A DNA stretch of 64,000 bases from Photobacterium carnosum (GCF_002849605.1 NZ_NPIB01000008.1:62001-126000); one strand, 5' to 3'; counted from the first letter of the stretch, positions 9,153 through 20,103 are shown. The notes: generated by a model from the letters alone, not told the origin. Translations and numbers: made by a program.

Positions 9153-9396
9153 TCATATTTTTCAATAAACACTGATGCATAATAACGAAAAATGCGCTAT
9201 ATCCAACATTTGTTGCTAAACAATGGCTTGAACTTGTGAATCTGTTGACCTTTACTTATTCTTTAAATGTTGGTGATAATTTAAAACTGTAACGAAATTG
9301 TTACTACATTCTTTTTTAGTTAGGCCTCAAGTTAAACGTTAGGGATATAAAAAAGAAAAAAGAAGAAATCCAAGCAGGAGCTATTGGAGAAAATGG

Positions 9397-9987
9397 ATGA
9401 GCAATGTGCGAATAAATAATGGAAGACGTCGCTTTTTAACGGCAACAACGTCCGTCGTTGGCGGTATCGGTGCGATTGCGATTGCAATCCCGTTTATTAA
9501 ATCATGGAATCCGAGTGAAAAAGCGAAAGCGGCAGGGGCGCCTGTTGAGGTTAATATTAGTAAATTAACGGATGGACAAATGATCCGCGTTGAATGGCGA
9601 GGCAAGCCAGTATGGATCGTTCGGCGTAGTAAAGCCGTATTACAGCAACTCGCCACTCACGATGATCAGCTTCGTGATCCTATCTCTAATGAACCCCAGC
9701 AACCTGCTTATGCGCAAAATCCCTATCGATCATTAAAACCTGAAATATTCTTAGCTGTGGGGATTTGTACTCATCTCGGTTGTTCACCCACTTATTTACC
9801 CAATAGCTTTAGTGAACAGGTTAGTGGCGTTGCTGCTGGTTTTTTTTGCCCATGCCATGGTTCAACCTTTGATATGGCTGGTCGAGTATTTGCAGGTGTT
9901 CCTGCTCCGCTTAATTTGGTGGTTCCACCGCATCAATTCTTAGACGATAACACCATTTTGATTGGACTTGATAAGGAGACAGCATAA
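9397..9987 (+). CDS. petA: PetA, Rieske iron-sulfur subunit of the cytochrome bc1 complex
   Basis: A 196-residue Rieske protein. It begins with a Tat-type signal anchor (twin-arginine GRRRFLT followed by a hydrophobic helix at about 18-35) and carries the two cluster motifs CTHLGC (124-129) and CPCHGS (151-156) that bind the 2Fe-2S centre. In the bc1 complex it takes electrons from ubiquinol and passes them to cytochrome c1. It is the first gene of petABC; its stop overlaps the petB ATG by one base. Confidence 0.97.
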   Translation: MSNVRINNGRRRFLTATTSVVGGIGAIAIAIPFIKSWNPSEKAKAAGAPVEVNISKLTDGQMIRVEWRGKPVWIVRRSKAVLQQLATHDDQLRDPISNEPQQPAYAQNPYRSLKPEIFLAVGICTHLGCSPTYLPNSFSEQVSGVAAGFFCPCHGSTFDMAGRVFAGVPAPLNLVVPPHQFLDDNTILIGLDKETA

Positions 9988-11252
9988 TGGCGGGCTTAGT
10001 TGATTGGATCGATAAGCGCTTACCGGTAACCAATGCGTACCGTAAACATTTGTCTCAATATCCGATGCCGAAGAATTTTAATTTTTGGTATGTGTTTGGT
10101 TCATTAGCGATGTTAGTGCTGGTGAATCAGATAATTACCGGTATTTGGTTAACCATGAATTATGTGCCGTCAGCTGATGGTGCATTTGCATCTATTGAAT
10201 ACATAATGCGTGACGTTGAGTATGGATGGCTATTGCGATATATGCATTCCACTGGTGCATCAGCCTTTTTTGTGGTGATTTATCTTCATATGTTCCGTGG
10301 GTTGATTTACGGCTCCTACCAAAAACCACGCGAGCTATTGTGGTTATTTGGAATGCTGATTTTTTTGGTGTTGATGGCTGAAGCCTTTATGGGATATTTG
10401 TTGCCGTGGGGACAAATGTCTTATTGGGGGGCGCAGGTTATTATTTCGCTGTTTGGGGCTATTCCGGTGATCGGCGATGATCTCACCTTATGGATCCGTG
10501 GTGATTATGTCATTTCTGGCGCAATCCTAAATCGTTTCTTTGCGTTACATGTCATTGCGTTGCCATTGGTTTTATTATTATTGGTGGTATTGCACGTGTT
10601 AGCGTTACATGAGGTAGGGTCAAATAATCCTGACGGTATTGATACTAAGTTGCCTAAAGGTAGCAAAGGTGATGATTATCAAACCCAGTTTGAATTTCAT
10701 GACGATTATACTAAAAAATACGACATTATTGATTCGATCCCGTTTCATCCTTATGGCACCGTCAAAGATCTGATTGCGGTGGCGGTGTTTGCATTATTTT
10801 TCAGTTATGTGATCTTTTTTGCGCCTGAAATGGGCGGATATTTTTTAGAAGCGCCAAATTTTGAAGCGGCTAACTCGATGAAAACACCAGAACATATTGC
10901 CCCTGTTTGGTATTTCACTCCTTTTTACGCCATTTTGCGGGCGGTTCCTGATAAGTTACTTGGGGTTGCTGCAATGGGGGCTGCAATTATATTTCTGTTC
11001 TTATTACCATGGTTTGACCGTTGTAATGTGCGTTCATTTCGTTATCGGAGTAAGTGGCATGTTATTAACCTGGCTCAATTTACCGTGAGTTTTATCGCTC
11101 TGGGGATTTTAGGCTCGCTACCTGTAACGCCGTTGTTCACTGCGTTGGCTCAAATGTTTAGTTTTACCTATTTTATGTTTTTTATTGTGTTGTTTTTCTA
11201 CAGTAAAAATGAAGCGACTCAACCGCTACCGAAGAGGGTGAACTTCAAATGA
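9987..11252 (+). CDS. petB: PetB, cytochrome b of the bc1 complex
   Basis: A 421-residue polytopic membrane protein with the cytochrome b N-terminal and C-terminal domains and about eight helices. Haem-ligand histidines are visible in LRYMHSTGASAFFVVIYLHM and, in the next pair, in FFALHVIALP and LVVLHVLALHEVG. The PEWY loop residues of the quinol oxidation site appear here as PVWY (APVWYFTPFY). It forms the membrane core of ubiquinol:cytochrome c oxidoreductase. It overlaps petA by one base and petC by four, so translation is coupled. Confidence 0.96.
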   Translation: MAGLVDWIDKRLPVTNAYRKHLSQYPMPKNFNFWYVFGSLAMLVLVNQIITGIWLTMNYVPSADGAFASIEYIMRDVEYGWLLRYMHSTGASAFFVVIYLHMFRGLIYGSYQKPRELLWLFGMLIFLVLMAEAFMGYLLPWGQMSYWGAQVIISLFGAIPVIGDDLTLWIRGDYVISGAILNRFFALHVIALPLVLLLLVVLHVLALHEVGSNNPDGIDTKLPKGSKGDDYQTQFEFHDDYTKKYDIIDSIPFHPYGTVKDLIAVAVFALFFSYVIFFAPEMGGYFLEAPNFEAANSMKTPEHIAPVWYFTPFYAILRAVPDKLLGVAAMGAAIIFLFLLPWFDRCNVRSFRYRSKWHVINLAQFTVSFIALGILGSLPVTPLFTALAQMFSFTYFMFFIVLFFYSKNEATQPLPKRVNFK

Positions 11253-11986
11253 AACAATGGATTGTAATATTGTTGCTGTTGGTTCCTGCATTAGCCTTTG
11301 CGGCCGGAGGTAATGTTCGTCTGCAACCTGCGAACAATGATTTAACTGATCAAGCCTCTTTACAGCGTGGAGCGCAATTATTTACTAATTATTGTGCAGG
11401 TTGTCATTCAACTCAATACCAGCGCTATGAAAGAGTTGCTATCGATTTAGGGATCCCCGTTGAATTAATGCAACAGCATTTGATGTTTAATCCTAATGCT
11501 AAAATTGGCGATTTAATGACAAATGCAATGTCGAAACAATATGCCGCGGCTTCTTTTGGTGCACCAACACCGGATCTGACCATGGTAGCTAGAGTACGGG
11601 GGACCGATTGGTTATATACTTATTTACATTCATTCTATGCTGATCCTAGTCGTCCATTTGGGGTTAATAACACCTTGTTTCCTAGTGTAGGAATGCCCCA
11701 TGTATTGGAAGAATTACAAGGGGTACCTCGTAAGATTTATGAAACACAGATAATCGACGGTAGCTCAATTCAAGTCTTAATCGGAATTGAAACTGACGGT
11801 AGTGGCGAGTTAAATTCGCAACAATATGATACTGCAGTACGTGATCTGGTGAATTTTTTAGATTATTCTGCCGAGCCGATGAAACTGGAACGACAGCGAT
11901 TAGGGCTATGGGTTATGGGGTTTATTGCCATATTCTTAGTATTAACGGTGTTGTTGAAGAAAGAATATTGGCGTGATGTCCACTGA
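11249..11986 (+). CDS. petC: PetC, cytochrome c1
   Basis: A 245-residue protein with a Sec signal peptide (cleavage after ALAFA), a CAGCH haem c motif at residues 49-53, and a C-terminal membrane anchor (about 219-238) ending KKEYWRDVH. It takes electrons from the Rieske protein and hands them to soluble cytochrome c. Its start overlaps the petB stop by four bases. A terminator-like hairpin lies about 30 bases downstream, in front of sspA. Confidence 0.96.
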   Translation: MKQWIVILLLLVPALAFAAGGNVRLQPANNDLTDQASLQRGAQLFTNYCAGCHSTQYQRYERVAIDLGIPVELMQQHLMFNPNAKIGDLMTNAMSKQYAAASFGAPTPDLTMVARVRGTDWLYTYLHSFYADPSRPFGVNNTLFPSVGMPHVLEELQGVPRKIYETQIIDGSSIQVLIGIETDGSGELNSQQYDTAVRDLVNFLDYSAEPMKLERQRLGLWVMGFIAIFLVLTVLLKKEYWRDVH

Positions 11987-12019
11987 TAAGGTAATCTAGT
12001 GGGTTAAGAATCTCGCAAT

Positions 12020-12046
12020 GGGGGCTAAAGCCTCCGTTGTTTTTTG
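12020..12046 (+). terminator. Terminator-like hairpin between petC and sspA
   Basis: GGGGGC (12020-12025) and GCCTCC (12030-12035) form a 6-bp stem with a TAAA loop, followed by GTTGTTTTTT. It ends only 26 bases before the sspA start, leaving no room for a promoter after it. The CCTCC arm is also complementary to the sspA ribosome binding site GGAGG, so it may act as an attenuator rather than a simple terminator. Confidence 0.7.
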
Positions 12047-12071
12047 TGTATTAAATATACTGGAGGGGTTG

Positions 12072-12710
12072 ATGGCTGTTGCTGCCAATAAACGCTCTGT
12101 GATGACTCTGTATTCTGATGTTTCAGACATCTACAGCCATCAGGTGCGTATCGTACTAGCTGAAAAAGGCGTTAGTGTTGAAATTGAGCTGGTTGATCCA
12201 ATGAACCTGCCGGAAGATCTGTTAGAATTGAACCCATATAGTTCAGTTCCAACATTGGTTGATCGCGAATTAGCGTTATACCAAGCTAACATTATCATGG
12301 AGTACTTGGATGAGCGTTTCCCTCATCCACCTCTAATGCCTGTTTATCCTGTTGCCCGTGGTAATAGTCGTTTAATGATGTACCGTGTTGAACGTAACTG
12401 GTACTCACTAGCGAATAAGATTAACTCAGGTACTGCTGATGAAGCTGATAAAGCACGTAAGCAATTACGTGAAGAGTTATTAGCGCTAGCACCTGTATTT
12501 GCTGAATATCCATTCTTTATGAGTGATGAATTTAGCTTAGTTGATTGCTACCTTGCTCCACTATTATGGCGTTTACCTGAAATGGGTATTGAGCTAAGTG
12601 GTACTGGATCTAAAGAAGTGAAGGCTTATATGACGCGCGTATTTGAACGTGATTCATTCCTTGCTTCTTTAACTGAAATTGAACGTGAAATGCGTTTAAC
12701 TGGCCAGTAA
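12072..12710 (+). CDS. sspA: SspA, stringent starvation protein A
   Basis: A 212-residue protein with a glutathione-S-transferase fold, close to E. coli SspA along its length (MAVAANKRSVMTLYSD, IMEYLDERFPHPPLMPVYPVARG, SLVDCYLAPLLWRLP). SspA binds RNA polymerase; in E. coli it affects stationary-phase acid resistance and works with phage P1 late transcription. It lacks the catalytic residue of true transferases. I chose the ATG at 12072: GGAGGGG is just upstream and homologues start MAVAANKR. A longer frame from 12018 would run through the hairpin. sspB follows two bases later. Confidence 0.96.
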   Translation: MAVAANKRSVMTLYSDVSDIYSHQVRIVLAEKGVSVEIELVDPMNLPEDLLELNPYSSVPTLVDRELALYQANIIMEYLDERFPHPPLMPVYPVARGNSRLMMYRVERNWYSLANKINSGTADEADKARKQLREELLALAPVFAEYPFFMSDEFSLVDCYLAPLLWRLPEMGIELSGTGSKEVKAYMTRVFERDSFLASLTEIEREMRLTGQ

Positions 12711-12712
12711 TT

Positions 12713-13219
12713 ATGGATATGGAAAATATGACGCCGCGTCGCCCTTATTTGCTGCGCGCGTTTTATGATTGGTTGGTTGATAACGACCTAACACCACATT
12801 TAGTCGTTGATGCGACTTTACCTGGCGTTAAGGTACCAATGGAGTTTGTGAGTGATGGTCAAATCATCCTTAACATTGCTCCAATGGCGGTGGGTAATTT
12901 AGAATTGAGTAATGAAGCGGTAAGCTTTAGTGCACGTTTTAGTGGTCGCCCACATTCTGTTATCGTACCAATGTATGCAGTTTTGGCTATATATGCTCGT
13001 GAAAACGGTGCAGGAACGATGTTCGAGCCAGAAGCTACATATGATACTGATTCCGCTATCTATGATGATGAGCAGGCGTTAGAAGGCGAGAGCACTGATG
13101 ATGTTGTTGCTCCAACAGTTTCACCATTTGCAGTCGTTACTGAAGCGGCTGAAGGTGATGAGCCTGATGATGAGCCACCACGTCCACGTGGTCGTCCAAG
13201 CTTACGCGTTGTCAAATAA
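12713..13219 (+). CDS. sspB: SspB, ClpXP adaptor protein
   Basis: A 168-residue SspB. The N-terminal substrate-binding domain (TPRRPYLLRAFYDWL through AIYARENGAGTMFEPE, about 1-112) grips ssrA-tagged proteins, and an acidic flexible linker leads to the C-terminal ClpX-binding tail (RGRPSLRVVK). It delivers ssrA-tagged and other substrates to ClpXP. Start and end match the family. It is co-transcribed with sspA and closed by a symmetric terminator. Confidence 0.96.
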   Translation: MDMENMTPRRPYLLRAFYDWLVDNDLTPHLVVDATLPGVKVPMEFVSDGQIILNIAPMAVGNLELSNEAVSFSARFSGRPHSVIVPMYAVLAIYARENGAGTMFEPEATYDTDSAIYDDEQALEGESTDDVVAPTVSPFAVVTEAAEGDEPDDEPPRPRGRPSLRVVK

Positions 13220-13240
13220 TATTGGCAATCTGCTAAAATA

Positions 13241-13270
13241 AAAACGCAGCCATTGGCTGCGTTTTTTTTA
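13241..13270. terminator. Bidirectional terminator between sspB and dolP
   Basis: AAACGCAGCCA and TTGGCTGCGTTT (13242-13264) form a nearly perfect stem with A tracts before and T tracts after it. It can stop sspAB on the plus strand and the lpoA-dolP operon on the minus strand. Confidence 0.88.
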
Positions 13271-13290
13271 TTTAAAACACGATGGTATCG

Positions 13291-13833
13291 TTAGAAAGTG
13301 ACTGGTTTTTCAAATAGGGTAATAACGTGTTCAACACCTGAAATATTCCGTGCAATATTAGTGGCTATTGTCGCCTGTTCTGGCGCGACATAACCTAATA
13401 AAAATACCCGTTTATTTTCAGTGATCACTTTGATAACGACATTGGTAAGTTGCTTACTAGCAATCAGTTGCGACTTCACTTTGGTGGTTAACCATACATC
13501 TTCGCTAATGCTTGTCATGGTGAGTAAAGGGCGTACTTGGATTTGGTCGTAAATACGATCCGCCCTTGTAATATGACGCACTTGGTTAACAAATGCTTGT
13601 TTAATGGGGTGTGATGTTGCTTGGCCAACCAACAAAATTGTCCCATCGAGCGCTATGCTATCTATACTCAGTTGTTTGGTATATTCACGCGTATGAGCAA
13701 TGCCCGCAATATCCATTTCTATTTTTTGATCTTGCCAATGCTGAGCATTATTGCGCGGATCATTAGTTGAAAAAACCGTACATCCTGATAACGATAAGCT
13801 TGATATAACAAGTAACGTCAATAACCACTTCAT
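13291..13833 (-). CDS. dolP: DolP (YraP), outer-membrane BON-domain lipoprotein
   Basis: A 180-residue lipoprotein with lipobox LSGC (lipidated Cys18) and two BON domains (about 45-110 and 115-180), the layout of YraP/DolP. In E. coli DolP sits at the outer membrane and division site, binds anionic phospholipid and supports the BAM complex under envelope stress. It is the last gene of the lpoA-yraN-diaA-dolP operon, three bases after diaA. The E. coli gene is in the sigma-E regulon; I did not identify such a promoter here. Confidence 0.92.
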   Translation of the reverse strand: MKWLLTLLVISSLSLSGCTVFSTNDPRNNAQHWQDQKIEMDIAGIAHTREYTKQLSIDSIALDGTILLVGQATSHPIKQAFVNQVRHITRADRIYDQIQVRPLLTMTSISEDVWLTTKVKSQLIASKQLTNVVIKVITENKRVFLLGYVAPEQATIATNIARNISGVEHVITLFEKPVTF

Positions 13834-13836
13834 TGA

Positions 13837-14781
<945 letters not shown>

Positions 14782-14804
<23 letters not shown>

Positions 14805-16629
14805 TGATCAGATCAATGCTGTCTGGCGTATCAGAGATAGTGGCTGCTGGAATTTGAGTTGTTGATAGCGGTGTTATGCCATCATTACTGAACTTACCCC
14901 AATCTATTTGTCGTTGAACAACACATTGGTTATTCATTGCCAGTTGTCCCGTTTCACCTTGAATAGTGTGATGGTGATTAGCGCGCATCTCAGGCAATTG
15001 CTTGGCGATCGCGTAAGCATCCATACCAAAGGCATGTAAACGGATACTAGTGTTACCTTGGTTTGGCCATAATTGATTAAAGCGCTCCATATAAGCTGAT
15101 TGTGGATTGATCAGTAATGGGATGTCGCTCACCTCAATACCACGTAATTCACGATTAGTGTTATGGCTATCGGGATTACTGCGAGAGCTGGTATAGATTT
15201 GTGCTGGATTGCCTGTTGGTGGCATTGCTGCTTCAATAAAAGGTTTTAGCATCATCACTTCATTGCGACTTGCTACCATATAAATCGCATCAACATGACG
15301 GCCTGCACCACGGCCAAAAGCCGCTCTTATTTGTTGTGGTATTTGAGCTTGATTACCAAAGTTAACGGTTAATACTGATTGGCCATCAAGTTGCGACCAT
15401 TGCTGATTAAATGCTGTTGCAACACGTTGACCAAAACTATTTGCAGGCACTAATACAGCAGGGTTACGGTGACCTTGAGCATAAATACGTTCTGCAGCTT
15501 GTTGAGCTTCTTGTTCTGGTGACAATGAAAAATAGCAAGCATTGGGTTTATTATTACTGATTTGCGGTGGCATATTTAATGCCAGCATATTGATATGGCT
15601 GGTGTTATCTTGCTGAAATTCAGTAATAATATTTTTACGTAATGGTCCTACAACAAACTGAGTCCCGTTTTGTTGTAGTTGTGCCATGATCGTTGGCATT
15701 GATTGAGCTTCAGTATCATAAATATTGAGCTCATTATCGGCATCACGGCCTTTATCGTCCATCATTGCATTGATGAAGCCATCCCGAACTGCTTTACCTT
15801 GTGCGGAAAAACGACCTGAGAGTGGTAACAATAATGCAATATTACCCAGTTTAATCGATTTCATCTCGATTAACGCTTTTAAATTAGCGGGTAAATATTG
15901 ATTTGCTGGATGTTGAGGATGACGAGATAACCACTGTTCAAGTGCTTGTTTAAGTTGCATCGGTGGTAACGTCGCACTATTTTTCAACATTGCGAGTTCA
16001 ACCCAGCCTTTTAAAACACTCTCGTTATCAGTTAGTTTAACACTGCCTAATTGAGCGTTAGTATAACCCGATAGATCATGCCAAACTTGCTGCCAGTTAG
16101 CCGCTTTTTGGCTATGATCTAAATAGAAATCAAGCTTAGTACGTTCACGTGCCGCTTGGAACTGATGGTTTAATTGTTCCAATAAGTTAGCGCGTAGCGT
16201 GTAATAGCGTTGATACTGGCTTTTAGTTAACTGCCATGAAGGTTGAAAATTTAAACTGTTCAGTGCAGCTTGTGGTTGACCTTGATGCTCACGTACCATG
16301 GCACGCGCGAGTTGCCATTCCGCAATTTGAGTTGGACTCATAGATTGTTGGGATAATTTAGCAATCCATTGATCGGCTTGTTGCCATTTATTTTCGAGGA
16401 TCATTGCTTTAACAGCCATGATCTCCCAGTTAATGCGTTCTGCGCCATTACTGGTATTAGCTTTACTTAAATAGGCGGCTGAGCTTTGAGCGGCTACCGC
16501 AGTGATATCCGTTAATGGCACCTGATTATTATACAGATTTGGCGTGCTACACCCTGCTAAAGCAACAGCAAGGGCTACAGGCGCCATCAGTCGTGATACA
16601 CTTTTACGCTTATGGGTAAAATTGGGCAT
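14782..16629 (-). CDS. lpoA: LpoA, outer-membrane lipoprotein activator of PBP1A
   Basis: A 615-residue lipoprotein with lipobox LAGC (Cys27), an N-terminal TPR-like helical domain (to about 255) and a C-terminal domain with the type I periplasmic binding fold (IALLLPLSGRFSAQGKAVRDGF onward). LpoA reaches through the peptidoglycan to stimulate PBP1A. Length is shorter than E. coli LpoA (678) because the long variable linker is missing, as in other Vibrionaceae and Pasteurellaceae. It is first in its operon and divergent from rsmI across 61 bases. Confidence 0.95.
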
Positions 16630-16690
16630 TGAATTTATTCAACTGTGACAAATTACTTTTGATATTAATTGCAGATGAGATCTTAGACAA

Positions 16691-17551
16691 ATGAGTGAGA
16701 GCAATTCAGGCATGGTAGATGTCGCAACGTTGTACATCGTACCAACACCTATCGGTAATCTTGCTGATATAACGCAGCGCGCATTAGATGTATTAGCAAA
16801 CGTAGATTTAATTGCTGCTGAAGATACACGTCATACATCGCGATTGTTGTCCCATTTCTCTATCTCGACCCGCACCTTTGCGTTTCACGATCATAATGAA
16901 CAGCAAAAAGCTGACTTTTTGATTGAGAAACTTCAAGCCGGTACCAGTATTGCGCTTGTGTCAGATGCTGGTACGCCGCTGATCAGTGATCCAGGGTATC
17001 ATCTTGTTAATCGCTGTCGTCATGCGGGTGTTAAAGTTGTGCCATTACCTGGCCCATGTGCTGTAATTACAGCCTTGAGCGGTTCTGGTTTACCGTCTGA
17101 CCGTTTTAGCTTTGAAGGTTTTCTTCCTCCAAAAAGTAAAGGTCGCCGCGATTGTTTTCAAGCATTAGCCGACGATGCGCGAACATTGATTTTTTATGAA
17201 TCGCCACATCGTATTAATGAATCCCTAAGTGATATGTTAGCTGTGCTTGGCCCTGATCGCCAAGTAGTATTAGCGCGTGAGTTAACAAAAACTTATGAAA
17301 CTATCCATAGTGCACCACTTGGCGAGTTGATTGATTGGATTGCAGAAGACAGTAATCGTGTTCGTGGCGAGATGGTAATCTTAGTTGCAGGGCATCGTGC
17401 GCAGAAAGATGAACTATCGGTTGAGGTTCTACGCACATTAGCATTACTTGTAAAAGAGCTTCCCCTTAAAAAAGCGGCAGCATTAACAGCTGAGATTCAT
17501 GGTGTAAAGAAAAATGCATTGTATAAGTGGGGCCTTGAAAATCTAGAATAA
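16691..17551 (+). CDS. rsmI: RsmI, 16S rRNA 2'-O-ribose C1402 methyltransferase
   Basis: A 286-residue tetrapyrrole-methylase-fold enzyme, same length as E. coli RsmI. Signature segments are [31 protein letters not shown], the SAM-binding [17 protein letters not shown] and the C-terminal [21 protein letters not shown]. Together with RsmH it makes the m4Cm1402 modification in the decoding centre; rsmH is also in this window at 18839. The gene is divergent from lpoA, as in enterobacteria, and is followed by rnpB. Confidence 0.97.
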   Translation: MSESNSGMVDVATLYIVPTPIGNLADITQRALDVLANVDLIAAEDTRHTSRLLSHFSISTRTFAFHDHNEQQKADFLIEKLQAGTSIALVSDAGTPLISDPGYHLVNRCRHAGVKVVPLPGPCAVITALSGSGLPSDRFSFEGFLPPKSKGRRDCFQALADDARTLIFYESPHRINESLSDMLAVLGPDRQVVLARELTKTYETIHSAPLGELIDWIAEDSNRVRGEMVILVAGHRAQKDELSVEVLRTLALLVKELPLKKAAALTAEIHGVKKNALYKWGLENLE

Positions 17552-17668
17552 GGATTATAGGTGATTGTTTATATTTGCTCGCAATGCCAAAGAGCGTGGA
17601 TTTAATCAACAAATTAAAATTGAGCCGTTGGTTTTTTGTTCAAGCTGCAATTTTGGTGATTTTTTCAC

Positions 17669-17697
17669 TGGTAACTGTGAGCGTTGTCTTATACAAT
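17669..17697 (+). promoter_or_regulatory. Possible rnpB promoter
   Basis: TGGTAA (17669-17674) and TACAAT (17692-17697) are separated by 17 bases, and the -10 box is six to eight bases before the predicted 5' end of RNase P RNA. The -35 match is poor, so the call rests on position and the -10. Confidence 0.4.
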
Positions 17698-17702
17698 TCA
17701 CC

Positions 17703-18092
<390 letters not shown>

Positions 18093-18102
18093 CATTTAGA
18101 GA

Positions 18103-18137
18103 AGGTGGTGTTTGATTACAAGCACCACCTTTTTTTC
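18103..18137 (+). terminator. Intrinsic terminator after rnpB
   Basis: AAGGTGGTG (18102-18110) and CACCACCTT (18123-18131) form a strong stem followed by a run of T residues, a few bases beyond the mature 3' end of RNase P RNA. Confidence 0.9.
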
Positions 18138-18220
18138 GTTTTATTTTCCGCCAAAATTACATTTCGCAATTATGTTTATTCGGCCATTGTTAGAAATGTG
18201 TCTGAATTACTGCCAATTGC

Positions 18221-18250
18221 TTGACATCGTTTTTGTCTCATACGTACACT
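18221..18250 (+). promoter_or_regulatory. Pmra, main promoter of the dcw cluster
   Basis: A perfect TTGACA (18221-18226) and TACACT (18245-18250) are 18 bases apart, about 115 bases before mraZ. The predicted start lies at the first of three MraZ boxes. This position corresponds to the strong mraZ promoter known in E. coli. Confidence 0.75.
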
Positions 18251-18255
18251 TTGTG

Positions 18256-18280
18256 GTGGGAATTTGTGGGGAAAAGTGGT
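18256..18280 (+). promoter_or_regulatory. MraZ operator: three GTGGK boxes with 10-bp spacing
   Basis: GTGGG at 18256, GTGGG at 18266 and GTGGT at 18276 repeat with an exact 10-bp period, one helical turn, just downstream of the promoter. MraZ is known to bind three or four TGGGN direct repeats with this spacing in front of its own gene, so this is very likely the autoregulatory site. Confidence 0.8.
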
Positions 18281-18365
18281 GTCGTCTCATTATCTTTGTT
18301 GTTATGCTGCTAAAATGAGTGATTAACGTACTCTTTTATCGTGTAATTTAACCGAGATCCCCCAA

Positions 18366-18824
18366 ATGTTAAGAGGTGCCACTAACGTTGTTATTGATGA
18401 CAAAGGTCGCTGGGCAATGCCTAAGCGTTACCGTACTGCATTAATTGAACAATGTCAGGGACACTTTGTTTGTACTATCGATCACCAGTTTTGTTGCTTG
18501 TTGCTATATCCCATCGATGAATGGGAACGAATTGAAGCTAAATTAGTACGTCTATCTAGCCTTCACCTCGCAGAGCGCCGCTTACAACGATTGTTGCTTG
18601 GCCACGCTAGCGAATGTGAACTGGATGCGCAGGGACGGATATTAATTCCACCGACGTTAAGACAATATGCTCAGTTAGCGAATAAAATAATGGTCGTTGG
18701 CCAGCTAAATAAATTTGAAATTTGGTCCACGCCTTTATGGCAACAGCAAATTGAACATGATATCGACCTTCAGGCTGAGGATGCGCCGGAATGTTCCCCG
18801 CGCCTTAGTGAGCTTTCACTTTAG
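18366..18824 (+). CDS. mraZ: MraZ, transcriptional regulator of the dcw cluster
   Basis: A 152-residue protein with two tandem AbrB-like (SpoVT-AbrB) domains. Each holds the DxKGR..P motif: [13 protein letters not shown] near residue 10 and [13 protein letters not shown] near residue 90. MraZ forms a ring-shaped oligomer, binds direct repeats upstream of its own gene and represses the cluster. It is first of the long run from mraZ to ftsZ and lies 14 bases before rsmH. Its probable operator is visible upstream. Confidence 0.97.
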   Translation: MLRGATNVVIDDKGRWAMPKRYRTALIEQCQGHFVCTIDHQFCCLLLYPIDEWERIEAKLVRLSSLHLAERRLQRLLLGHASECELDAQGRILIPPTLRQYAQLANKIMVVGQLNKFEIWSTPLWQQQIEHDIDLQAEDAPECSPRLSELSL

Positions 18825-18838
18825 CTGAAATTATATTT

Positions 18839-19786
18839 ATGTCTGAGCAATTTGAGCACGTTTCCGTTTTACTTAATGAATCAGTAGACGGATTAGCAAT
18901 TAAACCCGACGGTATCTATATCGATGGTACTTTCGGTCGCGGCGGTCATAGCCGTCTAATTCTTTCAAAATTAGGTGACAATGGTCGCCTTTACGGTATC
19001 GATCGTGATCCTCAAGCGATTGCTGAAGCGCAAAAAATTGATGATCCACGTTTTGAAATTATCCATGGGCCTTTTTCTGGCATGGAAAAATACATGCAAG
19101 AACGCGATCTGATTGGTCGTGTTGATGGTGTATTACTTGATCTTGGTGTTTCGTCACCACAACTTGATGATGCTGAACGTGGCTTTAGCTTCATGCGTGA
19201 CGGCCCACTTGATATGCGAATGGATCCAACATCAGGAATGTCTGCTGCTGAATGGTTAGCAGAAGCAGAAGTTGATGATATTGCATGGGTACTAAAAGAG
19301 TTTGGTGAAGAACGTTTCGCTAAGCGCATTGCTCGCGGTATTGTTGATCATCGTGAAAATCCTGATAAAGAACCGTTAACGCGTACTCGTGAATTAGCCA
19401 GCCTTATCGCTGAAGTGTCACCGTTTAGAGATAAGCATAAGCATCCCGCGACCCGTAGTTTCCAAGCGATTCGTATTTACATTAACAGTGAATTAGAAGA
19501 GATTGATACAGCTCTGCATGGCGCAATGAATACCCTTGCTGCTGGTGGTCGATTATCTGTGATCAGTTTCCATTCATTGGAAGATCGCATGGTAAAACGC
19601 TTTATTCGTAAGCAGAGTAAAGGGCCTGAAGTTCCAGCGGGTTTTCCATTGACCGAAGATCAAATTAAAGCGCTGGGTAGTGCTGAGATGAAACCTATCG
19701 GTAAAGCGATTAAACCGTCACAAAATGAATTAGGTTATAACACTCGCGCTCGTAGTTCAGTGCTACGTTTGGCCGAGCATCTATGA
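18839..19786 (+). CDS. rsmH: RsmH (MraW), 16S rRNA N4-methyltransferase of C1402
   Basis: A 315-residue SAM-dependent methyltransferase. The SAM motif [11 protein letters not shown], the [21 protein letters not shown] block and the C-terminal [15 protein letters not shown] are characteristic. It adds the N4-methyl group at C1402 of 16S rRNA, the partner of the RsmI modification. It is second in the dcw cluster and overlaps ftsL by four bases. Confidence 0.97.
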   Translation: MSEQFEHVSVLLNESVDGLAIKPDGIYIDGTFGRGGHSRLILSKLGDNGRLYGIDRDPQAIAEAQKIDDPRFEIIHGPFSGMEKYMQERDLIGRVDGVLLDLGVSSPQLDDAERGFSFMRDGPLDMRMDPTSGMSAAEWLAEAEVDDIAWVLKEFGEERFAKRIARGIVDHRENPDKEPLTRTRELASLIAEVSPFRDKHKHPATRSFQAIRIYINSELEEIDTALHGAMNTLAAGGRLSVISFHSLEDRMVKRFIRKQSKGPEVPAGFPLTEDQIKALGSAEMKPIGKAIKPSQNELGYNTRARSSVLRLAEHL

Positions 19787-20100
19787 AACCAACAGAATCT
19801 TCAATGAATCTGGCTAGCCTGATCGGACGAGACCTCGTCACGGTCGGGTTGGTGCCGCTGATTTTAGCTTTCGCTATCCTTCTTTCTGCCTTATCTGTTG
19901 TTTATGTTACTCATGAGTCTCGTCAATTAATTGCTCAGCAAGAAAAATTACTGATGCAACGTGAGAATTATGATGTTGAGTGGCGAAATCAAATTCTTGA
20001 AGAAAATTCACTTGCAGAACACAGTCGCATTGAACGATTAGCTGAAACTGAACTCAAAATGCAACGTCCATCTGTCGATAATGAAATTGTTATACATTAA
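19783..20100 (+). CDS. ftsL: FtsL, septal division protein
   Basis: A 105-residue bitopic membrane protein with a short cytoplasmic N terminus, one membrane helix (about 25-46) and a periplasmic leucine-zipper-like coiled coil containing the conserved [18 protein letters not shown]. FtsL forms a complex with FtsQ and FtsB and activates FtsWI septal synthesis. The start overlaps the rsmH stop by four bases; an in-frame ATG at 19804 is possible. ftsI follows four bases later. Confidence 0.94.
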   Translation: MKPTESSMNLASLIGRDLVTVGLVPLILAFAILLSALSVVYVTHESRQLIAQQEKLLMQRENYDVEWRNQILEENSLAEHSRIERLAETELKMQRPSVDNEIVIH

Positions 20101-20103
20101 AAG

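Larger units (their letters stand above)
8973..9396 (+). other. rpsI-petA spacer (424 bp), possible petABC promoter
   Basis: Apart from the terminator and the heptamer array this stretch holds no convincing gene. A possible petABC promoter is TTTACT (9251-9256) and GATAAT (9275-9280) with an 18-base gap. TTGACC (9245-9250) is a better -35 by sequence but has no -10 at the right distance. Between promoter and petA there is a small inverted repeat GTAAC/GTTAC. The promoter call is tentative. Confidence 0.35.

Noticed and set aside
9245..9273. TTGACC as the petA -35 box
   Set aside because: No -10 sequence occurs 15-19 bases downstream; TTTACT with GATAAT fits better, though still tentative.
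18112..18318. A 68-codon plus-strand frame before mraZ
   Set aside because: It covers the rnpB terminator, the mra promoter and the MraZ boxes, and its composition is unlike a protein.
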